A DNA stretch of 64,000 bases, taken from NCBI GenBank assembly GCA_907163375.1, contig CAJQUW010006985.1:372001-436000 (forward strand), given 5' to 3'. This document shows, in pieces, positions 1-10,130 of this stretch. The notes below the pieces were generated by a model. That model was given only the letters and a program-made list of their open reading frames with translations, was not told the origin of the DNA and ran no database searches. The DNA comes from Prostheceraeus crozeri. Lineage: Eukaryota; Platyhelminthes; Polycladida; Euryleptidae. A program made the position numbers and the translations under genes. Positions within the stretch are counted from its first letter, which is position 1. Every line of letters begins with the position of its first letter.

Positions 1-1899
1 AACACATTGACAATTCCATGCGGAAGCGACAAAAGAGGACAAATGAAATAAACCATAGACGTTATATACGTAAGCATGATATGAAACGAAATTTTGCACA
101 TCTGTTGTCTCTTTGATTGTCTGAAAATGCAAAACTTCATCACTCTCCGCTGCGTTTCCCGCTTGCGTTGCATGCATGAAAAATGTGCGGAATTATTTTT
201 CATCTTTGACAAAGAAGATGGATTAGCCTATATAAACTGCTTTCACCCTATGAAATTTCAAATAAGGTTAATCAGACAATCAAAGAAATAACAATGTGTA
301 AAATTTTGCTTCATGCAATATACATTTACAATGTCTTTATACTTCACTATAACTGGCAAAATTTGAAGCTACTTTTTGGGGCTGTCGATGTTACACGACG
401 AAGTGTTGATGTTATTATATCGACATCATTATACTTTACACATATTGTTTTTTCACCTAGAATCACAAATTAAATCGATAAACTAACAAATTCGAGCAAG
501 AAAAGATTACTTGGATATCACAACCAAGAAACACAGCTGTGAGAGCCCTAAAACCATTTCACTGTCGGCAATGCCCGGTTTTACCCTATGTTTTAAAATA
601 TAAATTGAATCCACGAAGACGCTGTAAAGAGATGTAAAACATTTATCTTTAAGAAAGAGTCAAGGAAATTATCCTGAAAAGTCGGCGGCCCGGACCGGTC
701 GTATTTCTAAAAATCGAGTCCGCTTTTGGATCGTCAGCGGTTCTCACTCTGCTTTCAGAAATTCCAATCAACAAAATCAACAATCACATCTGCCAGAATT
801 GCAATCACATGATGCATATCCAATTGGAGTTTGTTTCCTATCTTATTGGGATATCAGTACGACTATGATGTTTGCACATACTGTAATGTACATAAAACTC
901 CTTTATCAAAAACTTACAAAATGGCTGAAATATAATTTGATTGGTTTCAGTGCGTCGGCTTTAGAATAACAACTGAAGTCTTTTTTCAAAGACTTGCAGC
1001 ACATTTTTCCAATGTAAATTTGTTCACCAGTTGAGCAGTCAATTGACGATCAAACAAAACTTCGGATTTTCCAGGATATCAAAGCCCTTATTTACCGCTC
1101 GCAACAAACAACTTATACTACTTTTGTTTTCAATGAATATAAACCTAACGCTGTGACATTCTATAAATCCGCAATTAAAAGACTAAAATGTTTGCAGTCT
1201 CAAAGCTGCGTGCAAATTCTCACTGTTTCATAATTAAAGCTTAATACTCCTTTAAGCTCAAGTCAGTGCAACAAAAATCAACTAAATAGCGCGCACAGCC
1301 GAGCCTTGTTCATTTAAAATTCGCATGAAAACAAGAAGTCAAGGAACATGTTGAATTTTATCTCCACTGAAAGTTTGAAAAATTGACGAAAGGCGACCAT
1401 GAGTCAAGTCCATTTTCAAGGGTATGGTTAACCCTCGCCCCCCACGGGGAATATCTTTTAAACCAAGAAAGATATGACCACCAGATTTCTAGTAGCTTAC
1501 TTTCTACGTATTATGCAACTTTTGACAGAAGGATAATAAATTTGACACAATACTTTTGGGTGAGAGATATTTTAATATTTGAATGTTTGGAATATTTTTG
1601 CGGATTTCGGCATAGGCCTATATTCACTTCGTTTTAATGTACTCGTATATTGCAGCATCAATTGTTGATGACATAAGTTGAGATTACATGAAGGATTCTT
1701 TCTATTAATAAAGAGATATTCACAAATGCAAAATCTTTGAATTTGAAATTATCTGCTTATTATACATGCATGTTTTGAAATTTCAAAATATCAGACATGA
1801 TTTTTTATTATTTTTGTACTATTTAATTCTGCATCCAATCAGCAATTATTGAAATTTTTCGGAATTATGTTGCTTTTGGCCTCAATGTCTCGATAAAAG
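1..1899. other. AT-rich stretch, no gene seen
   Basis: No reading frame with coding character or paired splice signals was found. Short open frames near 94-291 and 1383-1637 lack support. A slightly GC-richer patch lies near 680-760. The stretch serves only as the left flank of the retroelement insertion. Confidence 0.5.
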
Positions 1900-1911
1900 T
1901 CATCGAATTCA
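1900..1911 (+). repeat. left target-site duplication of the Penelope-like insertion
   Basis: TCATCGAATTCA occurs here and again at 6596-6607, directly bounding the composite element. A 12-bp direct repeat at both edges fits a target-site duplication made when the whole structure inserted as one event. Confidence 0.7.
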
Positions 1912-1991
1912 TAATTTTTCGGAAAACACAACTGTGTAGTCTCTCCCCAAGCTTTATTGCCGATAAAAGTGATTTTATAAAAGAAACACCG

Positions 1992-2031
1992 GACCAACGT
2001 TTCGCTCACCGTCCGAGCTTTGATCACGGTC
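1992..2031 (-). ncRNA. hammerhead-ribozyme-like motif, minus Penelope copy
   Basis: This is identical to the motif at 6444-6483, in the 3' untranslated part of the minus copy. It has stem I GACC/GGTC, a core reading GTGATCA, stem II GCTC/GAGC, GAAA, and a palindromic ACGT as a minimal stem III. See the plus-strand twin for details. Confidence 0.5.
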
Positions 2032-2096
2032 ACGCGCATAAATGGCGGGCAAGAAGTACAAATTACTTTAAATAGCAAGCACCTCAAACACAGTTC

Positions 2097-3287
2097 TTAA
2101 TAAGTTAACTCGTGTTTTCTATTGATTTCAGGTTCCAACATTCTAATATATCGACTTTCAGCAGTTCTAGCAAGTACAGGCGTACTGACTTGGCAAAGAA
2201 TATCTAAATGAAAGTCACTGATGGTCATAGAGATATTGCGATGGTCGGCGATTATGTGTTCGGACAGAGCACTATGGCGGTCTTTATTGTCTATACTCCT
2301 TTTGTGTTCATGAAAACGAGATTTAATAGGACGACTGGTCTGTCCGATATACGCTTTGTTGCAAATACTACACATGAACCTATACACGACATGTCTGCTC
2401 AAACAAGTGTGGGGGGAGTTATTTTCACAAATGTCGCACGTACAATTATTTAGATTAGCATTATATCTTAATTTGTTGCTAATGCTCTTACCAGGCTTAT
2501 TAATTACACTTACAGGTAAATTGTACTTTTTTATTAGACTTTTTATTTTGCGGTTGCAACTATCACTGATGAAATCAATGTCTAAAGTAGCTTTGTTTAT
2601 TTCTTTGATGTATTCATTAGTACTGTTTTTATTTTTATTATTTTCTACAACATTAGAATGATTAGTTCTAAAGCCGTTATTAGTCAGACGAATTTTCATT
2701 TTTTCTACAGATTTACTTTCATCCTCAACGTTGGAACAACGCCTATTGACATAATTAATACTATTTCTAACGAAATTACTCTTAACGTGATTGGGAAGCC
2801 AACAATCATTACGAAGAGTGATTCCAGAATGGCAACTTTTGGTATACCATTTGTAGTTAATCTCATCTTTTATGTAAATGCTTATATCAAGAAAATTCAA
2901 TACATTATTCGGAGGTAATTCTAATGTAAACTGTATGTGTTTATTTATATTGTTGAAATTATTCAAAATAAGACTGCATAGGTCATTGTTATTGGGGAAT
3001 GGTCCCATAATAATATCGTCGATGTACCTTTTATAAATTTGGGGCCTAATGTTATGGTTTTCCGCTAGAGATTTAAGTGCTAATGATTCTATGTGATTCA
3101 TCATTATTATAGCGAACGGTGGGGAAAAATGAGCGCCTATAGGGCATCTCATCCTTTGCAGATAGGTTTTCCCATTGTAAGTTACTTCGTAATTATGACA
3201 GATGAAATTAAGAGATTTTTTCAAATCGTTAACACAGATACCATAACACTTAATTTTATCCCAATGTTCCACAGCAAACTGGTACAC
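2097..3287 (-). CDS. Penelope-like RT C-terminal part plus GIY-YIG endonuclease (minus copy)
   Basis: This 396-codon frame carries the later RT motifs and the nuclease of the minus copy. They include motif B, the YIDD catalytic box (motif C), the NFLDIS motif (D), then the nuclease with CSIC, YIG, a conserved arginine and a C-terminal glutamate. Motif B reads MRCPIGAHF where the plus copy has MGCPMGAHF, so a normally conserved glycine is changed. The reading frame of this copy is split in two, with the N-terminal part in a separate frame just upstream (3338-4460); an A-run there is one base shorter than in the plus copy. This copy is therefore unlikely to make a complete enzyme. Confidence 0.85.
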   Translation of the reverse strand: MYQFAVEHWDKIKCYGICVNDLKKSLNFICHNYEVTYNGKTYLQRMRCPIGAHFSPPFAIIMMNHIESLALKSLAENHNIRPQIYKRYIDDIIMGPFPNNNDLCSLILNNFNNINKHIQFTLELPPNNVLNFLDISIYIKDEINYKWYTKSCHSGITLRNDCWLPNHVKSNFVRNSINYVNRRCSNVEDESKSVEKMKIRLTNNGFRTNHSNVVENNKNKNSTNEYIKEINKATLDIDFISDSCNRKIKSLIKKYNLPVSVINKPGKSISNKLRYNANLNNCTCDICENNSPHTCLSRHVVYRFMCSICNKAYIGQTSRPIKSRFHEHKRSIDNKDRHSALSEHIIADHRNISMTISDFHLDILCQVSTPVLARTAESRYIRMLEPEINRKHELTY

Positions 3288-3337
3288 GATTTCAATTCCA
3301 TCTGATATTGGAATATTGCCGTAAAGGTTAGTAACAT

Positions 3338-4460
3338 CTAAGGAAATAAATGTCTCATTTTTGACTGACAGTGCAAGCTATTAGATCTTAGAATTTCTAT
3401 TAAATCTTCGGTATTTTTTAGGTGTGCAGGTACAAATTTTACCAGCTGATTTAAAAGGATGCTAGCCAGCCAGTCCAATTTTTGCGTTGGTGTATTTTTT
3501 ACAGATGCTATGGGTCTCAAAGGATGGCATCCGTTGTCAGTTACGGCTTTATGATCTTTTATCAAAACGTGAAATTTAGCAGGTTGACTACCTGAAACTA
3601 ATAACTTTTGAGAATCGATTATATGGTTACTTTTAGTAATGGATCTTACCATCTTACTATTAGCTTGATTCTCGATAGAGTTGTTTTTGGATTTATCTAG
3701 TAACTTGTAACTGGTCTCAACTGCCAGTAACTCCTCGGTTCTTTCAATGATATTTAGTTTGTCGGTAATAACTATACGATTCGACTTATCAGAGGGGATA
3801 GAGACTAAGTTATTCAGATCAAAGAAAGACTTAGTAGCCTTAACCATTTTTTCATTATTTTTGTACCTATCTGTATTCTTATGGTACTTAATTTCTTTCT
3901 TGATGACTCTCTTGGCATCACGTTGAAACATTTTAAGTTCTAGTTCTTTATTTTCGGACATTTTAGGAGGCATGCTAACAGTATTTTTAGGAATAGGAAT
4001 GTACAGTTGATCAGTACTACCATTAGTGGAATGCTCAAATTTATTTATCCACCTAAGTTTGTGAGACAGACAGTCGATAGCTAATTCGTTATTTTCTATC
4101 GCTCGTTTATTCATAGAATGAGGTAGGCAAAATCTTGGGCCTTTACTCAAGAACGTTTGAATATCCAAAGGGATATCAATGTTCGTTTCGTTAGTGATGT
4201 TGGAAACTGAATTAAGTTGAGGATTAATACCTATGTTTGAGGTGTTGCTCTTACCGAACCAAAACAGGTCCTTGAACTCGAAGAAAAATTCAAATTTTTC
4301 TTTACTGTAGTAAGAGTCTTGTGAGAATGGATATGGTCGGCCTGTCCACCATTTCCATTTCTTTGAATGACGAGAGTATGCCAATTCTTCCTCTCGCTTG
4401 GCTGAACCACTGATCTTTTCCAAGATATGATTGACAGTATCGCGTGGAATGTTGTGATCG
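3338..4460 (-). CDS. Penelope-like element N-terminal region and start of RT (minus copy)
   Basis: The frame is open from the central junction down to 3338, with no convincing ATG at its beginning, so the 5' end is truncated. It holds the N-terminal region missing from the plus copy, including LSKGPRFC, which resembles the conserved N-terminal LSKGLxFCP motif of Penelope-like proteins. It then continues into HVLIKDHK and RPIASV, the first RT motifs. Where the two copies overlap the protein is almost identical; the one difference seen is YIPIPK versus YIPFPK. It ends shortly before RT motif A. Confidence 0.8.
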
Positions 4461-6378
4461 TGATCAACTGTACATTCCTTTTCCTAAAAATACTGTTAGC
4501 ATGCCTCCTAAAATGTCCGAAAATAAAGAACTAGAACTTAAAATGTTTCAACGTGATGCCAAGAGAGTCATCAAGAAAGAAATTAAGTACCATAAGAATA
4601 CAGATAGGTACAAAAATAATGAAAAAATGGTTAAGGCTACTAAGTCTTTCTTTGATCTGAATAACTTAGTCTCTATCCCCTCTGATAAGTCGAATCGTAT
4701 AGTTATTACCGACAAACTAAATATCATTGAAAGAACCGAGGAGTTACTGGCAGTTGAGACCAGTTACAAGTTACTAGATAAATCCAAAAACAACTCTATC
4801 GAGAATCAAGCTAATAGTAAGATGGTAAGATCCATTACTAAAAGTAACCATATAATCGATTCTCAAAAGTTATTAGTTTCAGGTAGTCAACCTGCTAAAT
4901 TTCACGTTTTGATAAAAGATCATAAAGCCGTAACTGACAACGGATGCCATCCTTTGAGACCCATAGCATCTGTAAAAAATACACCAACGCAAAAATTGGA
5001 CTGGCTGGCTAGCATCCTTTTAAATCAGCTGGTAAAATTTGTACCTGCACACCTAAAAAATACCGAAGATTTAATAGAAATTCTAAGATCTAATAGCTTG
5101 CACTGTCAGTCAAAAAATGAGACATTTATTTCCTTAGATGTTACTAACCTTTACGGCAATATTCCAATATCAGATGGAATTGAAATCGTGTACCAGTTTG
5201 CTGTGGAACATTGGGATAAAATTAAGTGTTATGGTATCTGTGTTAACGATTTGAAAAAATCTCTTAATTTCATCTGTCATAATTACGAAGTAACTTACAA
5301 TGGGAAAACCTATCTGCAAAGGATGGGATGCCCTATGGGCGCTCATTTTTCCCCACCGTTCGCTATAATAATGATGAATCACATAGAATCATTAGCACTT
5401 AAATCTCTAGCGGAAAACCATAACATTAGGCCCCAAATTTATAAAAGGTACATCGACGATATTATTATGGGACCATTCCCCAATAACAATGACCTATGCA
5501 GTCTTATTTTGAATAATTTCAACAATATAAATAAACACATACAGTTTACATTAGAATTACCTCCGAATAATGTATTGAATTTTCTTGATATAAGCATTTA
5601 CATAAAAGATGAGATTAACTACAAATGGTATACCAAAAGTTGCCATTCTGGAATCACTCTTCGTAATGATTGTTGGCTTCCCAATCACGTTAAGAGTAAT
5701 TTCGTTAGAAATAGTATTAATTATGTCAATAGGCGTTGTTCCAACGTTGAGGATGAAAGTAAATCTGTAGAAAAAATGAAAATTCGTCTGACTAATAACG
5801 GCTTTAGAACTAATCATTCTAATGTTGTAGAAAATAATAAAAATAAAAACAGTACTAATGAATACATCAAAGAAATAAACAAAGCTACTTTAGACATTGA
5901 TTTCATCAGTGATAGTTGCAACCGCAAAATAAAAAGTCTAATAAAAAAGTACAATTTACCTGTAAGTGTAATTAATAAGCCTGGTAAGAGCATTAGCAAC
6001 AAATTAAGATATAATGCTAATCTAAATAATTGTACGTGCGACATTTGTGAAAATAACTCCCCCCACACTTGTTTGAGCAGACATGTCGTGTATAGGTTCA
6101 TGTGTAGTATTTGCAACAAAGCGTATATCGGACAGACCAGTCGTCCTATTAAATCTCGTTTTCATGAACACAAAAGGAGTATAGACAATAAAGACCGCCA
6201 TAGTGCTCTGTCCGAACACATAATCGCCGACCATCGCAATATCTCTATGACCATCAGTGACTTTCATTTAGATATTCTTTGCCAAGTCAGTACGCCTGTA
6301 CTTGCTAGAACTGCTGAAAGTCGATATATTAGAATGTTGGAACCTGAAATCAATAGAAAACACGAGTTAACTTATTAA
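4444..6378 (+). CDS. Penelope-like reverse transcriptase / GIY-YIG endonuclease, 5'-truncated
   Basis: This is the only uninterrupted copy of the RT-nuclease body. Homology to the minus copy begins at 4461; the frame is open from 4444 by chance and the first ATG is at 4501, so about 95 N-terminal residues are missing. Counting from 4444, motif A (SLDVTNLYGNIP) is near residue 230, motif B (MGCPMGAHFSP) near 294, YIDD near 336 and NFLDIS near 380. A Cys-rich C-x-C-x2-C segment precedes the GIY-YIG domain. That domain has VYRF near 549, C-x2-C, YIG near 561 and SEHIIADH, giving the CCHH arrangement typical of these nucleases. The enzyme copies its RNA into chromosomal breaks made by the nuclease (family knowledge). 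All catalytic residues I can check are present. Confidence 0.92.
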   Translation: MECCDRDQLYIPFPKNTVSMPPKMSENKELELKMFQRDAKRVIKKEIKYHKNTDRYKNNEKMVKATKSFFDLNNLVSIPSDKSNRIVITDKLNIIERTEELLAVETSYKLLDKSKNNSIENQANSKMVRSITKSNHIIDSQKLLVSGSQPAKFHVLIKDHKAVTDNGCHPLRPIASVKNTPTQKLDWLASILLNQLVKFVPAHLKNTEDLIEILRSNSLHCQSKNETFISLDVTNLYGNIPISDGIEIVYQFAVEHWDKIKCYGICVNDLKKSLNFICHNYEVTYNGKTYLQRMGCPMGAHFSPPFAIIMMNHIESLALKSLAENHNIRPQIYKRYIDDIIMGPFPNNNDLCSLILNNFNNINKHIQFTLELPPNNVLNFLDISIYIKDEINYKWYTKSCHSGITLRNDCWLPNHVKSNFVRNSINYVNRRCSNVEDESKSVEKMKIRLTNNGFRTNHSNVVENNKNKNSTNEYIKEINKATLDIDFISDSCNRKIKSLIKKYNLPVSVINKPGKSISNKLRYNANLNNCTCDICENNSPHTCLSRHVVYRFMCSICNKAYIGQTSRPIKSRFHEHKRSIDNKDRHSALSEHIIADHRNISMTISDFHLDILCQVSTPVLARTAESRYIRMLEPEINRKHELTY

Positions 6379-6443
6379 GAACTGTGTTTGAGGTGCTTGC
6401 TATTTAAAGTAATTTGTACTTCTTGCCCGCCATTTATGCGCGT

Positions 6444-6483
6444 GACCGTGATCAAAGCTCGGACGGTGAGCGAAACGTTGGTC
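6444..6483 (+). ncRNA. hammerhead-ribozyme-like motif, plus Penelope copy
   Basis: It lies about 65 bp after the stop codon. Its order is stem I GACC (6444-6447), core GTGATCA, two A residues, stem II GCTC/GAGC with a 7-nt loop, GAAA, palindromic ACGT as a loopless stem III, U at the cleavage position, and GGTC closing stem I. Tiny palindromic stem III helices are known from hammerheads of Penelope-like elements. Relative to the consensus CTGATGA, positions C3 and G8 read G and C. These two bases pair in the folded ribozyme, so the change may be compensatory. The two extra A residues after A9 are unusual. Confidence 0.55.
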
Positions 6484-6595
6484 CGGTGTTTCTTTTATAA
6501 AATCACTTTTATCGACAATAAAGCTTGGGGAGAGACTACACAGTTGTGTTTTCCGAAAAATTATGGCATACCTCCCGTCAATAGTCATCCGAGAA

Positions 6596-6607
6596 TCATC
6601 GAATTCA
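6596..6607 (+). repeat. right target-site duplication of the Penelope-like insertion
   Basis: Second copy of TCATCGAATTCA, matching 1900-1911 exactly. Confidence 0.7.
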
Positions 6608-7770
6608 GTTGTTTCTTCACCTGCAGAAAAATTAAAAAAAATCTAAAATGTGCGATTTTATTGATATGTCGGCTGAAATAAAAGTTAAAATTATTTGACC
6701 CTTGACCTCATCTAGTACAATGATGTAATCTCATAACGATTAATAATCATCGTTATATCAACCACCTTAACCAGATCTTTCGATTAGTGTATGGCTTATT
6801 AGTTTTGTTGTCATTTTCCAATTCAAATAGTGCTCTTATGGATATTTGTTAAAAATTGGCGTTTTTTGACTTTTGACGTTCACCTCAGCCTAGGGATGAC
6901 CTTGGAAAAAAAACTAATGCTGTTTTTCTGAATCCCTTTTCAATTCCTATCCGATTGATGTGTGATTTGGCAAAATTGGTGCAATGATTTGGGAGATCAG
7001 CAGGTGTGAGGAGAAATTCGCTCGGCGAGGGTAATTGAAATGAGAAATTCTATGGAATTATGGAATGGCCGTTTAGGCAAGGCTGCGGTTACTATCGTAC
7101 GGTATTTGTATCCGTACAAATTATGATCGGGTGAAAGGAATAAATAAAAGAATAAAATCAGTTGAACTTTCGCATGATCAAAGTGGTCCGGTTTTTATAA
7201 TGAACTTGAGATTTCCCATCAGAATTATCAATGTCAAGGTGAAATTCGAGTAATCAGCCACTTTGATGCTCCCACTTTCAAACGCTCAACACTCACAACA
7301 ATAACATTGAACGTAAATAATTAAAAACAACGAGCCGCGACGACTGATGTACGTTGATTTCTCATGATGCGAGTGGAGAAGAGTCAAAACGACTTTCATA
7401 GCCTCTGCTTACATTCAAGTAAGAATCGCTATATAATCGTGGTGACTAAATAATCAAGAGAAAGTGTAGCAGGGAACGAGTGAATTTGCCAAGGCAAAAA
7501 TATATGGCGTGAAGCAGCAAGACTTAAGTTAAGTCAAGACTCGCAAATAGGCTCGAGTTTTACAACCTTCCCGCCCAAACTACAGATTTCTACAATTAAT
7601 GAGATAATTCAAATCTCATTCTCAGAGCTGGGCTCAAAATTTAAGCTCGCAGACACAAATACAAATTGATAGTTAAAGTTTGCGTTCTATGCATAGTCCA
7701 TTGATAGGGGGACGTGTATAGATAGCCGACGGCTGACCTATTTGGCCAGTGAAAGAATTAGTCTTTACAT
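6608..7770. other. non-coding flank, no gene seen
   Basis: No supported frame. A segment at about 7571-7650 resembles 7943-8013 inside the neighbouring MITE (shared words include CTACAATTA and TTCAAATCTCAT), so it is probably a partial older copy of that family. Confidence 0.4.
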
Positions 7771-7771
7771 A

Positions 7772-8079
7772 GTGTACCGAGACCCCAAAAGGAAAAATTC
7801 AAGATTTGAGAATAAGATCTGATTTAAATCAGTATCGGGACTACGAAGGCTTCTGGGTTTTTGCCGCTATCAGTGTAATAGGCCTACACCATGTTGTAAG
7901 TAATCAGTAACTCCGATGCAGATAAATCGTCATCCGAACTGAATACTTCTACAATTAGTGAATTAATTCAAATCTCATCCTCAGAGCTCGAGTTCAAAAT
8001 GTGAACTGGCAAACGACGAAGTGAGATCTCATTCTCACCTCTCGAATTTTTTCTTTCGGGGTCTTAGCATATTATACAC
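7772..8079. mobile_element. MITE with ~50-bp terminal inverted repeats
   Basis: The left arm, starting GTGTACCGAGACCCC, and the right arm at 8024-8079 are inverted relatives: the reverse complement of the right arm starts GTGTATAATATGC and continues AAGACCCCGAAAG. Both arms end in AGATCT on the inner side. ATA flanks both outer edges and may be a short target duplication. There is no coding capacity. The superfamily is undetermined. Confidence 0.6.
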
Positions 8080-8912
8080 ATAATACACTGCATATATGCA
8101 GCACAGTGATTCTACATTTTAGTCCACTTCAGATAAACAATAATATTCAATGAACATCAATACCTGGAATCGCAATTGTGGTTTCGCGCACGCGCAATGA
8201 ATACTGAAGTTAAGCTAAACTCAGTTTCTTAATTTGTCTTAACTTTGAATCTTCTTTTTGGTCGAACTCCTATTGTGAAAAGCCAGCATTTCGGACATTT
8301 TATAAGATTACACATGTAAAGTGGAAAACTGTGGTCTGGATGTGCACCCGAAGATCTGGAGAACCAAAATACCGTTTCCCAAAAATTTGGGTTTCGATTA
8401 TTTGATGGATTGACATGTTTAGATATTTTAAAAGTGCTCCAGAGGAACCAAAGAAGCAAAAGGAAAATCCGACTTTTCTCCTTGTCTAAGTTGGTAAGGC
8501 GACAAGAGACAGCTGTTGTTCGTCTAGGCAAAGTTTTTGATATATTTTAAGAGGAATAAAATAACTGAAATTGAGAATAATTGATGTGAGGCGATTTATT
8601 AGAAGCAATTTTAATAGCCGTGAATCGTTACAAATACACAGGCAAGAAACTGGCACTGGTATTCGATTCTATTGTAAATATATGCAATAATTCGAATATA
8701 TTTCTAAAATACTGGAGCTTTTTTCAGTCAATGATATCATTTAAAACATTATAAATCATGTCATCACTGCAGTCATTCAGATGATAGATTGCTGAGAAGA
8801 TTAAATCAAAATGTGCATTGTGCAAGTTACCCCATTTTGAAAATCAGAAGTTGTCTAGAAAATGATATAATCTCTTTTTTTCTTAATTGTTTTTTTCTTT
8901 GGCACAGTCTTT

Positions 8913-9053
8913 CTATATCACTTTGAAACATTGAAAGTGCGGTTCATAATGAGCTACAAGTACCTCGTTCCCGGTTTTAAACAGCATAATAAAATCCTTT
9001 AAAATGATGTGCAGGTTCTCCCATTTTACAATACCCAGCCAGTGCGACAACCA
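8913..9053 (-). CDS. candidate terminal exon, unknown protein
   Basis: On the minus strand an acceptor-like tract ending TGCTTCCAG precedes an open frame with varied codons that ends at a stop at 8913. It encodes about 46 residues including LSHWLGIVKWENLHIILKD. The motif W-x-N-L-H-x-I-x-K-D recurs in the plus-strand candidate exon at 35711-35940, hinting at a shared domain. If unspliced, the frame also runs to an ATG at 9119. No poly(A) signal was seen close by. The family is not recognised and decayed sequence is an alternative. Confidence 0.35.
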   Translation of the reverse strand, partial: WLSHWLGIVKWENLHIILKDFIMLFKTGNEVLVAHYEPHFQCFKVI

Positions 9054-9855
9054 CTGGAAGCAGTTATTCCTAAGGCACAGTTTTGTGACAATGCATTCCG
9101 TCGCCATAAGTGTCTTCAATGCACATGCTCGATCTAGTCCTGTGATGTCATAGAACGTCGGATGCTAATAACTTATTATCACTGGGACTTCTCTTCCACG
9201 GGATAGCAAGATCTGACATATTTTCTGAATGTCTTTGCGCAAATATGTTATTTGATATTTACAAGCAGACACACTGTTGTGTGTAGTATTCCTAAATGAC
9301 TCACTTAAATAAGCTTTACATGTTTTAAATAGACAAATGGCCTCTGATTATTCTACAATGATAAAGATCTAATAAACAACTATCACGATAAACAGTATTC
9401 TCTCTGTTAAAACACGTCAATCAGGGCATGTTCATCCGAAGGCCATAGTAACAATGTGAATTGAAGTCATTTACCGCTGTTTCCTATGTAAACACGCAAT
9501 GTCGACCAGCTGGTGCTTCTTCAGCACTTTCATGAACAGCCTTTTTTTCAAGCAATTTGTCTAAACAATATTCATTTCCAGTTTTTCCGTATTGATTTGT
9601 CTTCATTGACTCATTTAACACTTGTCTTGAGAGCGATATGATATCAAATTTTCAGTGTAAGCAGACTTTAAAGTAAAACAGATATCATATCCTTCGTTTT
9701 ACACAATATCAATTACACAAGTAGGCTGCAAGTGAATCGGAATCTCTAAAATGCAAATGCAATATCCGAAAGAGGCATCTATTCATCCTTAAAATGGTCT
9801 AATCGATAGCATTGATTTGATTCATAAACCTTATACCATATCTTCATCATTTCAG

Positions 9856-9921
9856 GGTCTGGACTTCGATCATGTTGTAGTAGAAGCGGAGTTTGACGAC
9901 AAGCATCTGATTTACATCAAA
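9856..9921 (+). CDS. candidate internal exon, unknown protein
   Basis: A 66-nt exon between acceptor TCATCATTTCAG and a strong donor, AAA|GTGAGT. Only one frame is open, and it is phase 0 at both ends, giving 22 residues that begin GLDFDHVVVEAEF and end HLIYIK. The alternating acidic and hydrophobic pattern suggests a beta-rich segment. The plus-strand candidate exons at 11460 and 16772 may belong to the same gene, but phases require at least one exon I did not find. No family was recognised. Confidence 0.5.
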
Positions 9922-10000
9922 GTGAGTTGAAATCAGAATAAAAGGCACAACAAATCTGTCTATCCTTTCATTGTCTTCCGAACATGAAAACTGCAGCTAA

Positions 10001-10130
10001 TAATCCGGCAGCCACAACGAGTTTCTGCAGGGAAAGAAGCCGAAAGTGAGACTTTCACAGAATGATGTGCACCCTATGCCTACTACGAATCGGTGCGTCT
10101 GCCGAGTTCTAGTGAGTTCCGTCATAAGTT
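10001..10130 (+). repeat. partial copy of the fold-back element family
   Basis: Matches the reverse complement of the outer right arm of the element at 21480-22163, sharing words such as TCCGGCAGCC, GAGTTTCTGCAGGG and GAGACTTTCA. It continues with GCCGAGTTCTAGTGAG, which matches the left arm's CCGAGTTCTAG. Only one arm is present. Confidence 0.6.

Larger units (their letters stand above)
1912..6595. mobile_element. head-to-head Penelope-like retroelement pair (composite insertion)
   Basis: Two arms of about 2.1 kb, 1912-4013 (minus) and 4461-6563 (plus), are inverted copies of one another. They differ at only about five positions that I can see. The ~447-bp spacer is unique to the minus copy and encodes its more N-terminal part. 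At the central junction the sequence reads TGATCGTGATC, so a TGATC repeat may mark a microhomology template switch. The plus side ends with about 32 bp (6564-6595) absent from the left arm; extra tails at one end have been reported for Penelope elements. Both copies lack a complete 5' end. The near identity implies recent insertion. The family is established as RT plus GIY-YIG retroelements without capsid. Confidence 0.9.

Noticed and set aside
5170-6267. Minus-strand open frames under the plus Penelope copy, and their mirror images under the minus copy (2208-3305)
   Set aside because: They are antisense shadows of the RT and nuclease frames; both arms give the same mirror frames.
6388-6681. 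97-codon frame after the plus Penelope ORF
   Set aside because: It runs through the hammerhead-like motif and the element's end into flanking DNA; it is 3' untranslated sequence.
8229-8531. 100-codon minus-strand frame
   Set aside because: Non-ATG start, AT-driven residues, no splice or poly(A) support; length is within chance for 64 kb.
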